Shown here piece after piece: positions 1 through 9,460 of a DNA stretch of 64,000 bases (position 1 is the stretch's first letter; each line of letters opens with the position of its first letter). The stretch covers positions 186,001 through 250,000 of the forward strand of contig JAWNZC010000101.1 in NCBI GenBank assembly GCA_035771165.1, given 5' to 3'. The notes below the pieces were generated by a model. It saw only the letters and a program-made list of their open reading frames with translations, did no database searches and had not been told where the DNA came from. The stretch comes from Paragorgia papillata. Its lineage: Eukaryota > Cnidaria > Anthozoa > Scleralcyonacea > Coralliidae. The position numbers and the translations under genes are program-made.

Positions 1-638
1 GAAATGTTACCAGTAACCAACAGTTTCGGACAGCGTAACAAAGTATTCCAAGTTTCAACGAACGGTTACTTAAAAAGGCAAAGCTGAAAGAGCACGAGTC
101 AGAAAATATATGCGATATAACATTGAAAGCGACTGAAATTGGTTAATTATTCATGTTACGCTCCGACTGTTTATGAGTCATACACCAATTTTACTTTAGA
201 CCTGTCGTCGCAGAGGTCCGCCTTCATTTGAGCCAATCAAAATTCATCTTCGTTTGATCCGCTTATGCGTTCAAGCTCGTGCGAATCTGAATCGAAGCCT
301 TTCCGTAATTTCCGTTCTTATATCGGAGATCATACGCTGGCAATAAACGTACGGTATTTCGAAGACGCAAATCTCTTCAGTCGTTTTCCCATCAATTCCG
401 TGTGTAAACGCAACAAAAACCCGTGTAAGTATGGTTCGATTTTATTGAAATACCGATTTTTCTTTCGATTTTTTCGGTTTTTCGGTTTTCCTCCAAAAGC
501 AACATCGGTTAAATCGGTTTTCAAAAAACATTGAGTTTTTTCGGTTTATCGATTAACCGCCTCACCCTAAAAATAACCTTGTCTAATGAACTTACCAAGT
601 GGTTCGTTTTTTGAAGCCGTTCAATAAACTCGCAGTTC
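1..638. other. No gene recognised
   Basis: Only short ORFs in unrelated frames. A T-rich stretch around 455-550 repeats a CGGTTTTT-like motif and looks low-complexity. No domain, splice pattern or repeat boundary was found. Confidence 0.5.
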
Positions 639-699
639 GTGTTTTATCAGATATAAAAACACTCGGCTTCGCCTCGTGTCTTTATATCTGGTAAAACAC
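639..699. repeat. Short hairpin with GC-rich loop
   Basis: GTGTTTTATCAGATATAAA is answered by TTTATATCTGGTAAAACAC, separated by a loop containing CGGCTTCGCCTCG. It resembles a short foldback MITE. No target duplication was identified. Confidence 0.6.
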
Positions 700-1186
700 G
701 CGCCTGCTCGTTTAGTACTTCAAATATTTTCTGTTAGTACGATTTACATGAATTCTATATCAGAACCATCGCTTGAATCTGCCGAATTCAGCACTATAGG
801 TTTTGTCTGCTGAAAGTATTAAGATCGTTAACATCGTTTATTATATGGCACAAGTTACTTCCGTTGAAATCGTGTGTTCTCATTGGCTGAGACGCGTCAC
901 GTGCCGGCCGATAATTTTCCGTAATCGACCGGTCGATTACGGATTTTGGCAGACATGTTGTTTGCAACTAAACAATGATCTTACCGCAAAAAATTAGTGA
1001 ATTCAATAACCTGAGGACTAAATTAATTATGTATGAGTGGGACGATGAGCAATCTGGCAGTGAGTGTTAGGATTCCGAAAGCGATGACAACAAGAGCAAC
1101 AACATTGAAAACGATGAGTCTATGTCAATGACAGTAGCGTGTGGCAAGGTATTAAATGTAAGATGTGTTGTTTCAAAATGCCATAT

Positions 1187-1345
1187 AATAAACCTCTTAT
1201 TAACCTCGTCCGCTTGGTCATTACGGAAAAATATCAGACCTCGGTCTTTATGTACAGACCTCGCCTTATGGGCTCGGTCTGTACTGTCAAGACCTCGGTC
1301 TGATAATTTTCCGTAATGACCGCGCTCTCGGTTAATAAGAAGTTA
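1187..1345. mobile_element. Palindromic MITE-like repeat
   Basis: Ends are inverted (TTATTAACCTCG against CGGTTAATAAG). The body repeats AGACCTCGGTCT/CAGACC motifs in both orientations. It resembles the pair of palindromic MITEs at 16.03-16.93 kb, which use the same 'cagacctcg' vocabulary. No coding capacity. Confidence 0.5.
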
Positions 1346-1414
1346 TTAATTATTCGGCTAAACGGGCCTGTTGTTTACACTTTAATAGAAATTTAACTAC
1401 TTCATATAAGACTA

Positions 1415-1599
1415 CAGTAGAAGCTCGTTATCTCGAACTCGGTTATCTCGAAAACCTCGCTATCTCGAACAAGAGTTGATTTCCCTTCAACATATTTCTT
1501 CACTGTTTTACTGTATAATTGACCCCGTTATCTGGAACTGCCGCTATCTCCAACTATTCTTTACCTCTCTTGAGGGTTCCAGATAGCGGGGTTCCACTG
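1415..1599. mobile_element. Tc1/mariner-pogo-type MITE with TA duplication
   Basis: The 185-bp element starts CAGTAGAAGCTCGTTATCTC and ends with the imperfect inverse GATAGCGGGGTTCCACTG. It is flanked by TA on both sides (1413-1414 and 1600-1601). The TIR style (CAGT-GAAC-CCG-TATCTCGAAC) and TA target are characteristic of pogo/Tigger-like non-autonomous elements. The interior repeats 'ttatctcgaac' motifs and does not code. Confidence 0.6.
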
Positions 1600-1601
1600 T
1601 A

Positions 1602-2125
1602 TATATAGAAAAGGTGTAATCTTACTAGAGTGCGTACTGTACCGTCGTAAATTTAAAGGCACAATGTCACCATGATGCAAACTTGAAAAACTTCATAGAC
1701 AAATTCAAGTTCACATGTTTAAAATTATGGTGAATATTACACACTTCAAAACTTGGACTACATAGTCGTAAGAAAATGCACTAATGACTTACTCTTTTAC
1801 TGTTTTATGAATATTATTCCTTTCCTTTGCACACAAATATAATTTTTGTCTCGCGCAAAACTATTAATTAAGCGGTAATTTAATACCTGACGCTGTGCCT
1901 TTAATACTCGCAAATTAACAATCAGAGTCACTTCTAACTGTACAATCACAGTTTCAGAGCGGTTCTACCTAACACATTACTTAATGATTGCTTCTGAGAG
2001 TTTTGTACTTTTTAACAAACACTTAATATGCGCACGCTGTTCCGCAGATTTTCTAGATGTGTCAAGGCTACCGCCAATAATTGCCGAAATTCAGTAGCCC
2101 GAGTGAACGCCTGAGCAGGCGTCTT
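1602..2125. other. No gene recognised
   Basis: AT-rich sequence with no long ORF, inverted repeat or tandem array that I could support. Confidence 0.4.
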
Positions 2126-2272
2126 GTTAGTGATTAAAGAATGTGTTTGTGTGGAGAATAGCTCTCCTCTTGTAGACTTCCACAACTATCTTGCGAGTGA
2201 CATAACCGTGATCTCTTTTCCAACCAAGGTTGGCTAACCGTTGGGCCAGACTTATCGAGTTCGAATTTCTCA

Positions 2273-2549
2273 ATGGAGACGTACAACTCGTACTTCGAAG
2301 GCACTTCCGACCAACTGCTGGTCGGCGATACGCCGGAAATCGAGAATCTCCGACCCAAGTCTCCGAAAGCGAAGAACAAAGGCGACGGTGGAAAAGGCCG
2401 TGGAGGAATGGGCCTAGGTGGTCCTTCGGGGCATTGGGGGACGTGGAGGGACCGGAGGCCGAGGCGGGTTGACACGTGGTATCGGCTTTTCCATTCGTGG
2501 CAACAGGGGTATCAACAGAGGAGGTTTTCCAACACGATAAAGTTACCAT
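2273..2549 (+). pseudogene. Possible RGG-box protein relic
   Basis: This is a GC-rich island in AT-rich surroundings. From the ATG at 2273 the reading begins acidic and polar, then becomes basic and glycine-rich (KGRGGMG around residue 45). A shift of frame near 2425 continues an RGG-rich run (GGRGGTGGRGG, later RGNRGINRGG) up to a TAA near 2549. One frameshift would therefore join an N-terminal part to an RGG-box tail. The composition suggests an RNA-binding-protein pseudogene or retrocopy, but I cannot name the parent. The minus strand is also open here, so chance is possible. Confidence 0.25.
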
Positions 2550-2647
2550 GAAAAAAAAACGTTTTAACAATAAATCTGAGCAGCTATGGTACACAACCGT
2601 GGATTGTAAAAAGACTGGATAGGAAACTAACGCCTGTATTCTAAAAG

Positions 2648-2857
2648 CTGACTCATACTCGTACACAATGAGTGGGCCCCTCGCACTCAATAAGTGCAAC
2701 TCAACACTCAATGAGTCTCTCTACTCACCATCACTGAGTATGAGACTACACTCACTCCAACCATTCGGTTCAATAGGGTTAGAGAGTGAGTGTAGTCTCA
2801 TACTCAATGAGGGTGAGAGTGAGGGGCCACTTATTGAGTGTGAGTGTGAGTGAGCTT
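2648..2857. repeat. Palindromic repeat rich in ACTCA/TGAGT
   Basis: The left half (actcatactc..., gggcccctcgcactca, gagtatgagactacactcac) is mirrored by gtgagtgtagtctcatactc and gagtgaggggcc in the right half. The arms are about 95 bp and imperfect. It is non-coding and probably a MITE. Confidence 0.55.
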
Positions 2858-2925
2858 TTGGAATACAGGGGTAAGGCAATGTGCACACGGTGTCGTTTCC
2901 GAGCGTTTTCATTTGAAACGATGAA

Positions 2926-3146
2926 TTTACTGCATTTCTGTAGCCGCTATCGAAGCCTGAGAAAATTTTTTTGCTGAAAACTGTACATATAAATAGTATA
3001 ATTTAGCTTTAAATGGCATTTGATCATAATACAATGGATGCTTACCCCAAATTGATACCAACTGGAGAATATTCATCAAGAATTGGCGACTTATATCGCT
3101 AGACTTTCCTCGCGCTTCAGTAGCGGCTACAGAAATACAGTAATAT
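2926..3146. repeat. Inverted repeat pair
   Basis: TTTCTGTAGCCGCTATCGAAGC near 2933-2954 is answered by GCTTCAGTAGCGGCTACAGAAA near 3114-3135. About 150 bp lie between. No gene or target duplication was seen. Confidence 0.45.
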
Positions 3147-3505
3147 ACACAACCAACTACAGAAGCGGAAGTCGGAAGGTATTTCAATTCTGGCTGTTAG
3201 CCACAATCGAGTGTTCGAGTTAAAAAATCTTTGTTTTGATGTTTTCTGTGTTGTTTCGAAGAAAATGACGTCGCAAAATAGTACTTTATTTTGCTTGGAA
3301 TTTGCGATGCATATTTTACCTAGTAAACCATATTTTCTTTTAAAATGAGTAAGGCTTGGCCAAACGCTTTCAACATCGTATTCAACATCATTCTAAATAC
3401 GGCTTCCACCTTGACAATACCCTGTGGGGCGCATGTTTCCGTTTAACAAAGTTGAATGACTATGAAGTTCTTGGGTGATGCAGAATAAAGATCAACATTT
3501 GGGGG

Positions 3506-3622
3506 TGACGTAATGTTTTGATTGGACGAAATGGGAGTGACGTAATGTTTTTCTTATCAATGGGATGAAATGGGGGGTGACGTAATGTTTTTTTGATTGG
3601 ACGAAATGGGAGTGACGTAATG
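3506..3622. promoter_or_regulatory. Four-copy TGACGTAATG array (bZIP-type sites)
   Basis: TGACGTAATG occurs at 3506, 3538 and 3578, and TGACGTAATGTG at 3613, embedded in degenerate repeats of GATTGGACGAAATGGGAG. TGACGTAA is a classical CREB/ATF or C/EBP-related half-palindrome. The GATTGG element is an inverted CCAAT box and also recurs. This could be an enhancer-like array or simply a minisatellite; no transcript is assured downstream. Confidence 0.4.
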
Positions 3623-4192
3623 TGTTTTTTTTTCGACGCGGGGTGAGGTGGTGAATTTTGATTGGTGGAAAAGGCGGGGTGAGCATGCGATGGATCGTGG
3701 TCAGTGGATGATGCGTTGAATGTTTAACGTCATTCTTGAATCTTAATATCAACCGCACCCAAATTCCAAGTTTAAACGGACTTTACTTCGTTTCTCTCTG
3801 ATATATCATCCATTTACAAAACTGTTCTCTATCTTTGATCCTTCTTCATGTGTGGCCTGGTATCTTTTGGAGAAGAACCATTTTAGCGGCAATAAAGTCA
3901 GCGAAATTCTGATTTCTTCTTGATGGAACGTTGGAGTTGTCTTTTAAGAGCGAAATACAAGCAAGGGTTTCCTGAAACTGTTATACTGTCAAACCAAAGG
4001 CTTAAATTGTATGTTTGTGTTCTTTCTGAGCAACTTTATCCTGGAATTTTCTTAAAAAAAGCGAGTGAATTTGAACGCGAAGAACGTGGCGCCGAGACCT
4101 TCAAAACGTATACTATAATTATCCCAATCTTGTCCAATCATGTCACAGGCATGAGTCATTCTTGAGTCATACGTGAGTCATGTTGAATATTA

Positions 4193-4808
4193 ATGAGGCG
4201 GCATCCCTTTGTACGCCGGATGTGGGGGGGGTCATCTACTGATGTCTTAGCACGCAGCCAAGATACTATCCAACAATTAAACGATATTCGAGATAGCGAC
4301 ACTGATAATAATATTGCACATGGGATAGGTAGTATTATTGGGATAACCTTGTCCGGCCTTAGTACTGGGGGAAGCCACATAATACGCGCAATAGGAAACG
4401 CAATGCACGAAGGATTAAATGGCGTAGGTGATCTTGATAAAAAAAGTTGTCTCTAGCTTTGGCAAAGCGACCAGTACCATCATAAAATCATCCGATGACG
4501 CGTTTGAGCATGCATCGAAAGGCGCGGGTTCCTTTTTCCACGATGTTCTTGGAGGTCTAAGTGCATGTTCTTTGCTTTGGGGTGCACTATTATTACTTGT
4601 ACTCTTTTACATTTACAACTACGTACGCTACAACAAAACTTGCTTCAAATCTAAAACCGACATACCTGACGGCCAACGTTCACATGATGAACTGAAACAA
4701 TCTACATTTTCTCTTAACGAACCAGACTGTTGTGTCGACTGTGGTTTACCCCGCTGCCCATCACAATCATCTCTCCCAAACTCCTCTATCAGGCAAACTT
4801 CAGTTTAG
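4193..4808 (+). pseudogene. Env-like C-terminal fragment, frameshifted
   Basis: Two overlapping plus-strand frames (4193-4456 and 4428-4808) are both compositionally protein-like. They meet at a run of A near 4438-4445, which suggests a small indel. The first is amphipathic and helical with many Ile, Gly and Ser. The second carries one strong membrane segment (LLWGALLLLVLFYIY, about residues 50-64 of that frame), followed by a Cys-containing hydrophilic tail (PDCCVDCGLPRC). A membrane-anchored protein lying just before a polypurine tract and LTR fits the transmembrane part of a retroelement envelope. No fusion peptide or SU region is visible. A captured host membrane protein is the alternative. 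Confidence 0.4.
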
Positions 4809-5082
4809 GAAAACAAGCTCATTATAGCCCCTGTTTTCACCTGAATGTTCTATTTTGTAATGTCCTCAGCACGTTCATTAACCAAACGTGTCAATATTAT
4901 CGCCCCTAGAGTCCACTTATAGCCATTGATCTAGTTTGACATTAGGCGAGTGTCCGTGACAGCTACGTTAGTGCTATTTGTTTTAGGGATTATCTGTGTA
5001 TTTAGTTAAGTAGGTAATTAGGATCTTTATCACCAAATTTTATTTTTTTTGTAAGTTTTGTCAAGCCAGGAGGCTTGAATTT

Positions 5083-5095
5083 AAGAAAGGGAGAA
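5083..5095 (+). promoter_or_regulatory. Polypurine tract (plus-strand primer)
   Basis: AAGAAAGGGAGAA lies directly before the TG that opens the LTR, as expected for the primer of plus-strand DNA synthesis. Confidence 0.6.
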
Positions 5096-6007
5096 TGTTA
5101 TACAACATACAGATATATTAAGTTATAGTTAAGCTTTCTAGCTGCTTCTGGCTATTCTATTGTAGAGTGCCGCAATGCAAACAAATAGCTGAAAATAACC
5201 AAAGCTACGTAAATATTAATTAGTCTTCTTGTAGCTTTATCACTATATCAAAATGTCGCGATAGTCTGATTATATCTAGCATTCTTCTCATATAATTAGG
5301 TACATGCTTCTGTCATAAGTTTATTTACTAGCTTGTCAACAGTTTTCTTAAAAGCTTTTTCTATTATCCTGTCAGTATGATCTAGGGCAGGCACAAATTT
5401 GTTTATGTAAGCTAGGTGAATTTAGCATGATTTTAGGGCAAGAAGAAGCTTCGTAATGTTTACATAAATCAAACGACAACTTACGTAATGATTATTCAAA
5501 GTTGAACTGTTCCATAAATACTCAATGAAACTGTAAAATATTATAACAGTCTTCTACCTTATGACATCTACTTTTTTATCATATCAATGTAGTCAAGAAA
5601 TATATTAGTTTAATATAAGGAAAAACTTTTCAAACGTTTTGCCTCTGTACTTGAGATCGATTGACAACGCCTTCATCCAATGCTGCAAAGTATTATGGTC
5701 TGATGCTCCTGATTGGTCAATTCCTACACACCTACATGTACAAGGCGTGGTTTTGTACACCAGAAAATTATAAAAGGAGCCTCCCTTCTTGGAGTCGAGC
5801 AGTTGTGAAAAGACCGATCGAAGAGTGGCCAGCCCAAAAAGCAGAGCAGAACAGCAAGAAACAGAAGAAGAAGAAGCAACTCAAGACATTGAACTGAACT
5901 GAACTTTAGTTTAAGTATTGAACTTTATCTTATTCCTTATATCCTGTGTTGTTACATTGTACCGTCCGAAATAAAGATCATATTGCTACCTCGTCGCTGC
6001 GTTGACA
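5096..6007 (+). repeat. 912-bp LTR (3' copy)
   Basis: The sequence begins TGTTATACAAC and ends GTTGACA, giving short TGT...ACA inverted ends. Inside are an inverted CCAAT (GATTGG, about 5710), a TATA box (TATAAAAG, 5770-5777) and a polyadenylation signal (AATAAA, 5970-5975) in the order expected for U3-R. The lysine-rich ORF at 5661-5897 overlaps these signals and is probably not a gene. Confidence 0.55.
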
Positions 6008-6640
6008 TTTCGAGCAGAGCCCTTCATCGAAGTAAAATGTAAAAAAAAAGTGCATAGCATACTGACAATCATAATACACTACTGTAGTAAGTTATACTCT
6101 GAGAGACAAAGAAAAAAATTTACAAAATAAATTAGCAGAAAGTATGTTGGTTCGAACAAGGTCTAAAAAGGTAGCCAGACAGCCATTTCCTTCTTGCGTA
6201 GTACAGCAGAGATTGGCAGTATAGACAGCAGAATAGCTGTTTCTTATTTAGTGCAGATCATAGATGCAGATCAAAGATATAGCAATGAAGATGTGACAAG
6301 AGGAATCATCGAGAATAGATGCAACCAATAACTGTGGGCTGAAGAAATGCTACTCCTAAAAAGACAGCATTTCTCTTAAGAAATCACGATGGTTTAAATT
6401 GGAGTTGATTTTGAAGTGAAGACCAATGAGAGAGAAGACGAGACATTTTAGATCCTGCACTAAATAGTAAAGACATCGAAGTCCATCTGCATCACTAAAA
6501 GATAAAAAATATGGTGTTTAGTTTTGTTAGTTCTTGCTCTAGTCAAGCTGTTGTTAGTTAGTATAGTACTTTCAGCTTGGAGTTTGTAAAGTTTTGTTAG
6601 TTCTTGTTCTACAATATACAGGCCACAGTGGCGTATCAAT
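6008..6640. other. No gene recognised
   Basis: No protein-like ORF. Two near-identical copies of an 'atatacaggccacagtggcgtat' unit lie at 6614-6661 just before a poly-C run. Confidence 0.4.
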
Positions 6641-6649
6641 ATACAGGCC

Positions 6650-6675
6650 ACAGTGGCGTATCCAAGGGGTTTTCG

Positions 6676-6708
<33 letters not shown>

Positions 6709-7120
6709 CAAGACCGTTCTCGTGAAAAGTTTAAATCCGTGGAGAAACTTGTAGGGGGTGGGGGATAGTTGTTTTAAGTCCAAGTTAGTAGATAGTGATG
6801 TGTTATATATATTGCAGACATGCGTATACTATAAATTACAATACTGAGGATCGAATGCCTCCAACCTGTTTTTACATTTAAGACTTAAGCTTGTTTATAA
6901 ATAAATCTAAAAATATTCTGACGTGTATCATTGTATGTTCTGGTTTGATTTCAAGGTAATTATGGCTTTCAGATTACTCTTAAATACTTGCCTCAAAATG
7001 CAGGAAATAGTGTTTCTAAAATAGAAATCTAAAATTTTCCGGGGGGCATGTCCCGGACCCCCTAGGAGACCGAGGTTCTCCCCCCCCAAACCCAAGACCC
7101 ATTCTGGTTTGGTTAATTTC
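6650..7120. mobile_element. Decayed interspersed element with C/G-rich ends
   Basis: The left edge (CAGTGGCGTATCCAAGGGG followed by poly-C at 6677-6700) and right part (GGGGGGCATGTCCCGGACCC at about 7042, then a second poly-C) match the vocabulary of the element at 37.99-38.52 kb and of a fragment at 19.49-19.56 kb. No ORF. The boundaries are uncertain. Confidence 0.35.
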
Positions 7121-7770
7121 CATACGTCAAGTGGACACATCTTCGAAAATGGGTGCGTCACTCTGTCGTTGAGTGCTTACCTTTTAATTCAGAGATATAA
7201 TTTTCACTGAATGCAACGTATAATGGTAAAGGCGTACACGATGCTGCCATCTTCTTTGCTACAGTGGACTTTGGACCTTCCTTTTACAAACTATCTGAGT
7301 ACAATAATAAAAGATACCAGTTTCAACCAATTATGATTTTAGTTTTTAAATCTAGTAATTAATAATCTACCGTAAAGTTCCCCAAAGTAACATCAAATTC
7401 TCGATACCTCCAATAATCTCCAAAAGTAGCGGCCCTCCCGAAAGTGATGACCAAGCGAAAGTAACGTGTTACATTTAACCCGATATAATTTTTATCTCAT
7501 GAAAAAGATGCTTACAAACAGTAATGAACTGACATGATTCCTCTAGACACAAACCCTGAGAGCTTCTAAAACCACGGTATATAAACATGTGCATGCAAGC
7601 ATGCACGTATATATGTAATGTAAGATATTTAATACCAAGTTCAAATTTGTGTTCATCTATAACTAAACAGAAACAAACTTGGCAAACATGTGTATATATT
7701 ATATTCAAGGGTATTAAGACATATGGCTCCAGACAAAAAAATCAATATTTTTATATCTTCTAGGAATTTG

Positions 7771-8283
7771 AACCAAAGTCAGTAAAATTTGTCAAACATA
7801 TTTATTACACAGTGGGTAGAAAATCTGTAGGTCACGTGACTGGCTGGTGGCCATATTGGATTTAAGTTGAGCATTCTTGCATACATGGTAAAACAGTAAA
7901 ATGTACTATAAAAACAACGTAATATGATCCAGATGCCTAGTATCTAGTTTACCATGCTAACTAGAAAGTTTGTAACAAATTACGATAAATGCAACATTTT
8001 AGCAAAATCGTTTTTGCTAAATTATCATTTCTTTCATATTTTTGTTTATATGTATTGATAACTACTTTTCAACTTAGCATGGTAAACGTAATAATAGTTT
8101 GGATGATTTGAGGTTGTTTTTATAGCAAATTTTACTGTTTTTCTCTGTATGCAAGAAAGCTCAAATTTAAATCCAATATGGCCGCCAGCCAGTCACGTGA
8201 CCTTGTTGTCATGGAAATAAAACTGTAAATGTACTACCTTCTGTATAATAAATATGTTTGACAAGTTTTACTGACTTTGGTTT
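7771..8283. mobile_element. Long-armed palindromic element, ~513 bp
   Basis: The left arm (7771 to about 7985) begins AACCAAAGTCAGTAAAA. It is mirrored by the right arm (about 8070-8283), which ends TTTTACTGACTTTGGTT. The arms share a GTCACGTGAC core (E-box palindrome) and are imperfect with small indels. The spacer is short and AT-rich. It is a foldback MITE and does not code. Confidence 0.65.
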
Positions 8284-8496
8284 AAGTCTCTGGAAAATAG
8301 AAAATTTTAGTGTTCAAGTAGAGAGCCAGGTAATTTATTCGTATTTGCATCATAAATATATCAAATATCTAGCTGTCACACCAACACTTTTTTGTCACCT
8401 GAAAATACCGGCCTCTTGAAACTAGCTACTCTAAAGTAGCAACCCTGATGGGCGCTAATGTCGAAGGTAACGGGGGGGGGGCTACTTTGGGAGTTA

Positions 8497-9118
8497 GGGC
8501 CTGTTTATATGGAGGCAAGTTACCCAGCCAGCCGAGTTACTCGGCACCTGGCGAGTTCCCGGTCAGTAGAACAAACACTGTTTTTCCCACCGCATTGTTT
8601 ATATGAGACAGACCAGTAACTCGCCCTGGCGAGAAGTCGGTACTGGTAGCCGGGATTTCGGCAAAGCGGGATAAACATTTCCCCATACTAAACATCCCCC
8701 CTCCCGGGTAACTCGGCATAGCGGCATGAATTTTCTATATTCGTTGTTTATGTCACATTTGTTGATGCTAATCATCTCAAATATCACAACTTGCCAACTC
8801 TTTCCCATGTTAACAGAACGTACTAAAGTTTATCCCAGCAATACCGACCGGGTAACGCGGCTGACCGGGTAACTCGGCTGACGGGGTAACTCGACTGAAC
8901 GGGTAACTCGGCTGACCGGGTAACTCGGCTGACCGGGTAACTCGGCTGACCGGGTAACTCGGCTGACCGGGTAACTCGGCTGAACGGGTAACTCGGCTGA
9001 CCGGGTAACTCGGCTGAACGGGTAACTTGGCTGACCGGGTAACTCGGCTGAACGGGTAACTCGGCTGACCGGGTAACTCGGCTGACCGGGTAACTCGACT
9101 CCATATATAAACAGGCCC
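8497..9118. mobile_element. PIF/Harbinger-like MITE with satellite core, TTA duplication
   Basis: The ends GGGCCTGTTTATATGGA and TCCATATATAAACAGGCCC are inverted. TTA flanks both sides (8494-8496 and 9119-9121), the 3-bp TWA-type target of PIF/Harbinger elements. The left half (8530-8790) is unique sequence that recurs at 55.33-55.59 kb. The right half is a 17-bp tandem array. The ORFs here are translations of the array. Confidence 0.65.
8844..9098. repeat. 17-bp tandem array (~15 copies)
   Basis: The unit is CTGACCGGGTAACTCGG, with variants carrying ACGGG in place of CCGGG or CGA in place of CGG. The period is 17 bp, so three units (51 bp) restore the reading frame and create repetitive ORFs in several minus frames. 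The unit contains GTAACTCG, which also occurs in the unique half of the host element, suggesting the array arose from the element's own sequence. Confidence 0.85.
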
Positions 9119-9169
9119 TTAGAATCTGACATCCTTGCTTTTTGGCAATTAGAATATTGACTTGCAATA

Positions 9170-9460
9170 CGGTCCTCTTTTATAAGTTATCTGAGAACAA
9201 CAATTGAAGACATTAGTTTCAAGCAACTATGATTCCTAAATCAAGTCGCAACCCAATCAAGGTAACAATTAAAGTGATGAACTGATAAAATAGAATTTAA
9301 TTAGGAGTAAAGATTCTTACGTTGTAATTAGAACGACAACAACACTGTCCCCTTTTACAAGTTATCTGAGTACAACAATGATAGATCTAATGCATTTCTT
9401 TGCAACAAACCACGATTTCGACAATTTGTGGTAACATCACGTTTGTTATTTATTGCTGAA
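9170..9460. repeat. Interspersed repeat, copy 1 (also at 45.09-45.39 kb)
   Basis: About 290 bp, starting near TAAGTTATCTGAGAACAACA and ending near CACGTTTGTTATTTATTGCT, are closely matched in the same orientation at 45092-45385. A partial, more diverged copy lies near 7270-7370. The repeat's own ends repeat a 'ttacaagttatctgagtacaa' motif. Confidence 0.7.

Larger units (their letters stand above)
4193..6007 (+). mobile_element. 3' portion of an LTR retroelement
   Basis: The order is env-like ORFs (4193-4808), a 280-bp non-coding stretch, a polypurine tract (5083-5095) and a 912-bp LTR (5096-6007). That is the 3' end of an LTR retroelement read on the plus strand. No matching 5' LTR, gag or pol appears upstream in this window, so the copy is 5'-truncated or rearranged. 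Confidence 0.5.

Noticed and set aside
5661..5897. Small lysine-rich protein (78 codons)
   Set aside because: It overlaps the CCAAT and TATA region of the LTR and has no recognisable domain.
8823..9167. Repetitive ORFs reading SYPVSRVTRSAELPGQ
   Set aside because: The 17-bp satellite has a 51-bp coding period, which leaves minus frames open by construction.
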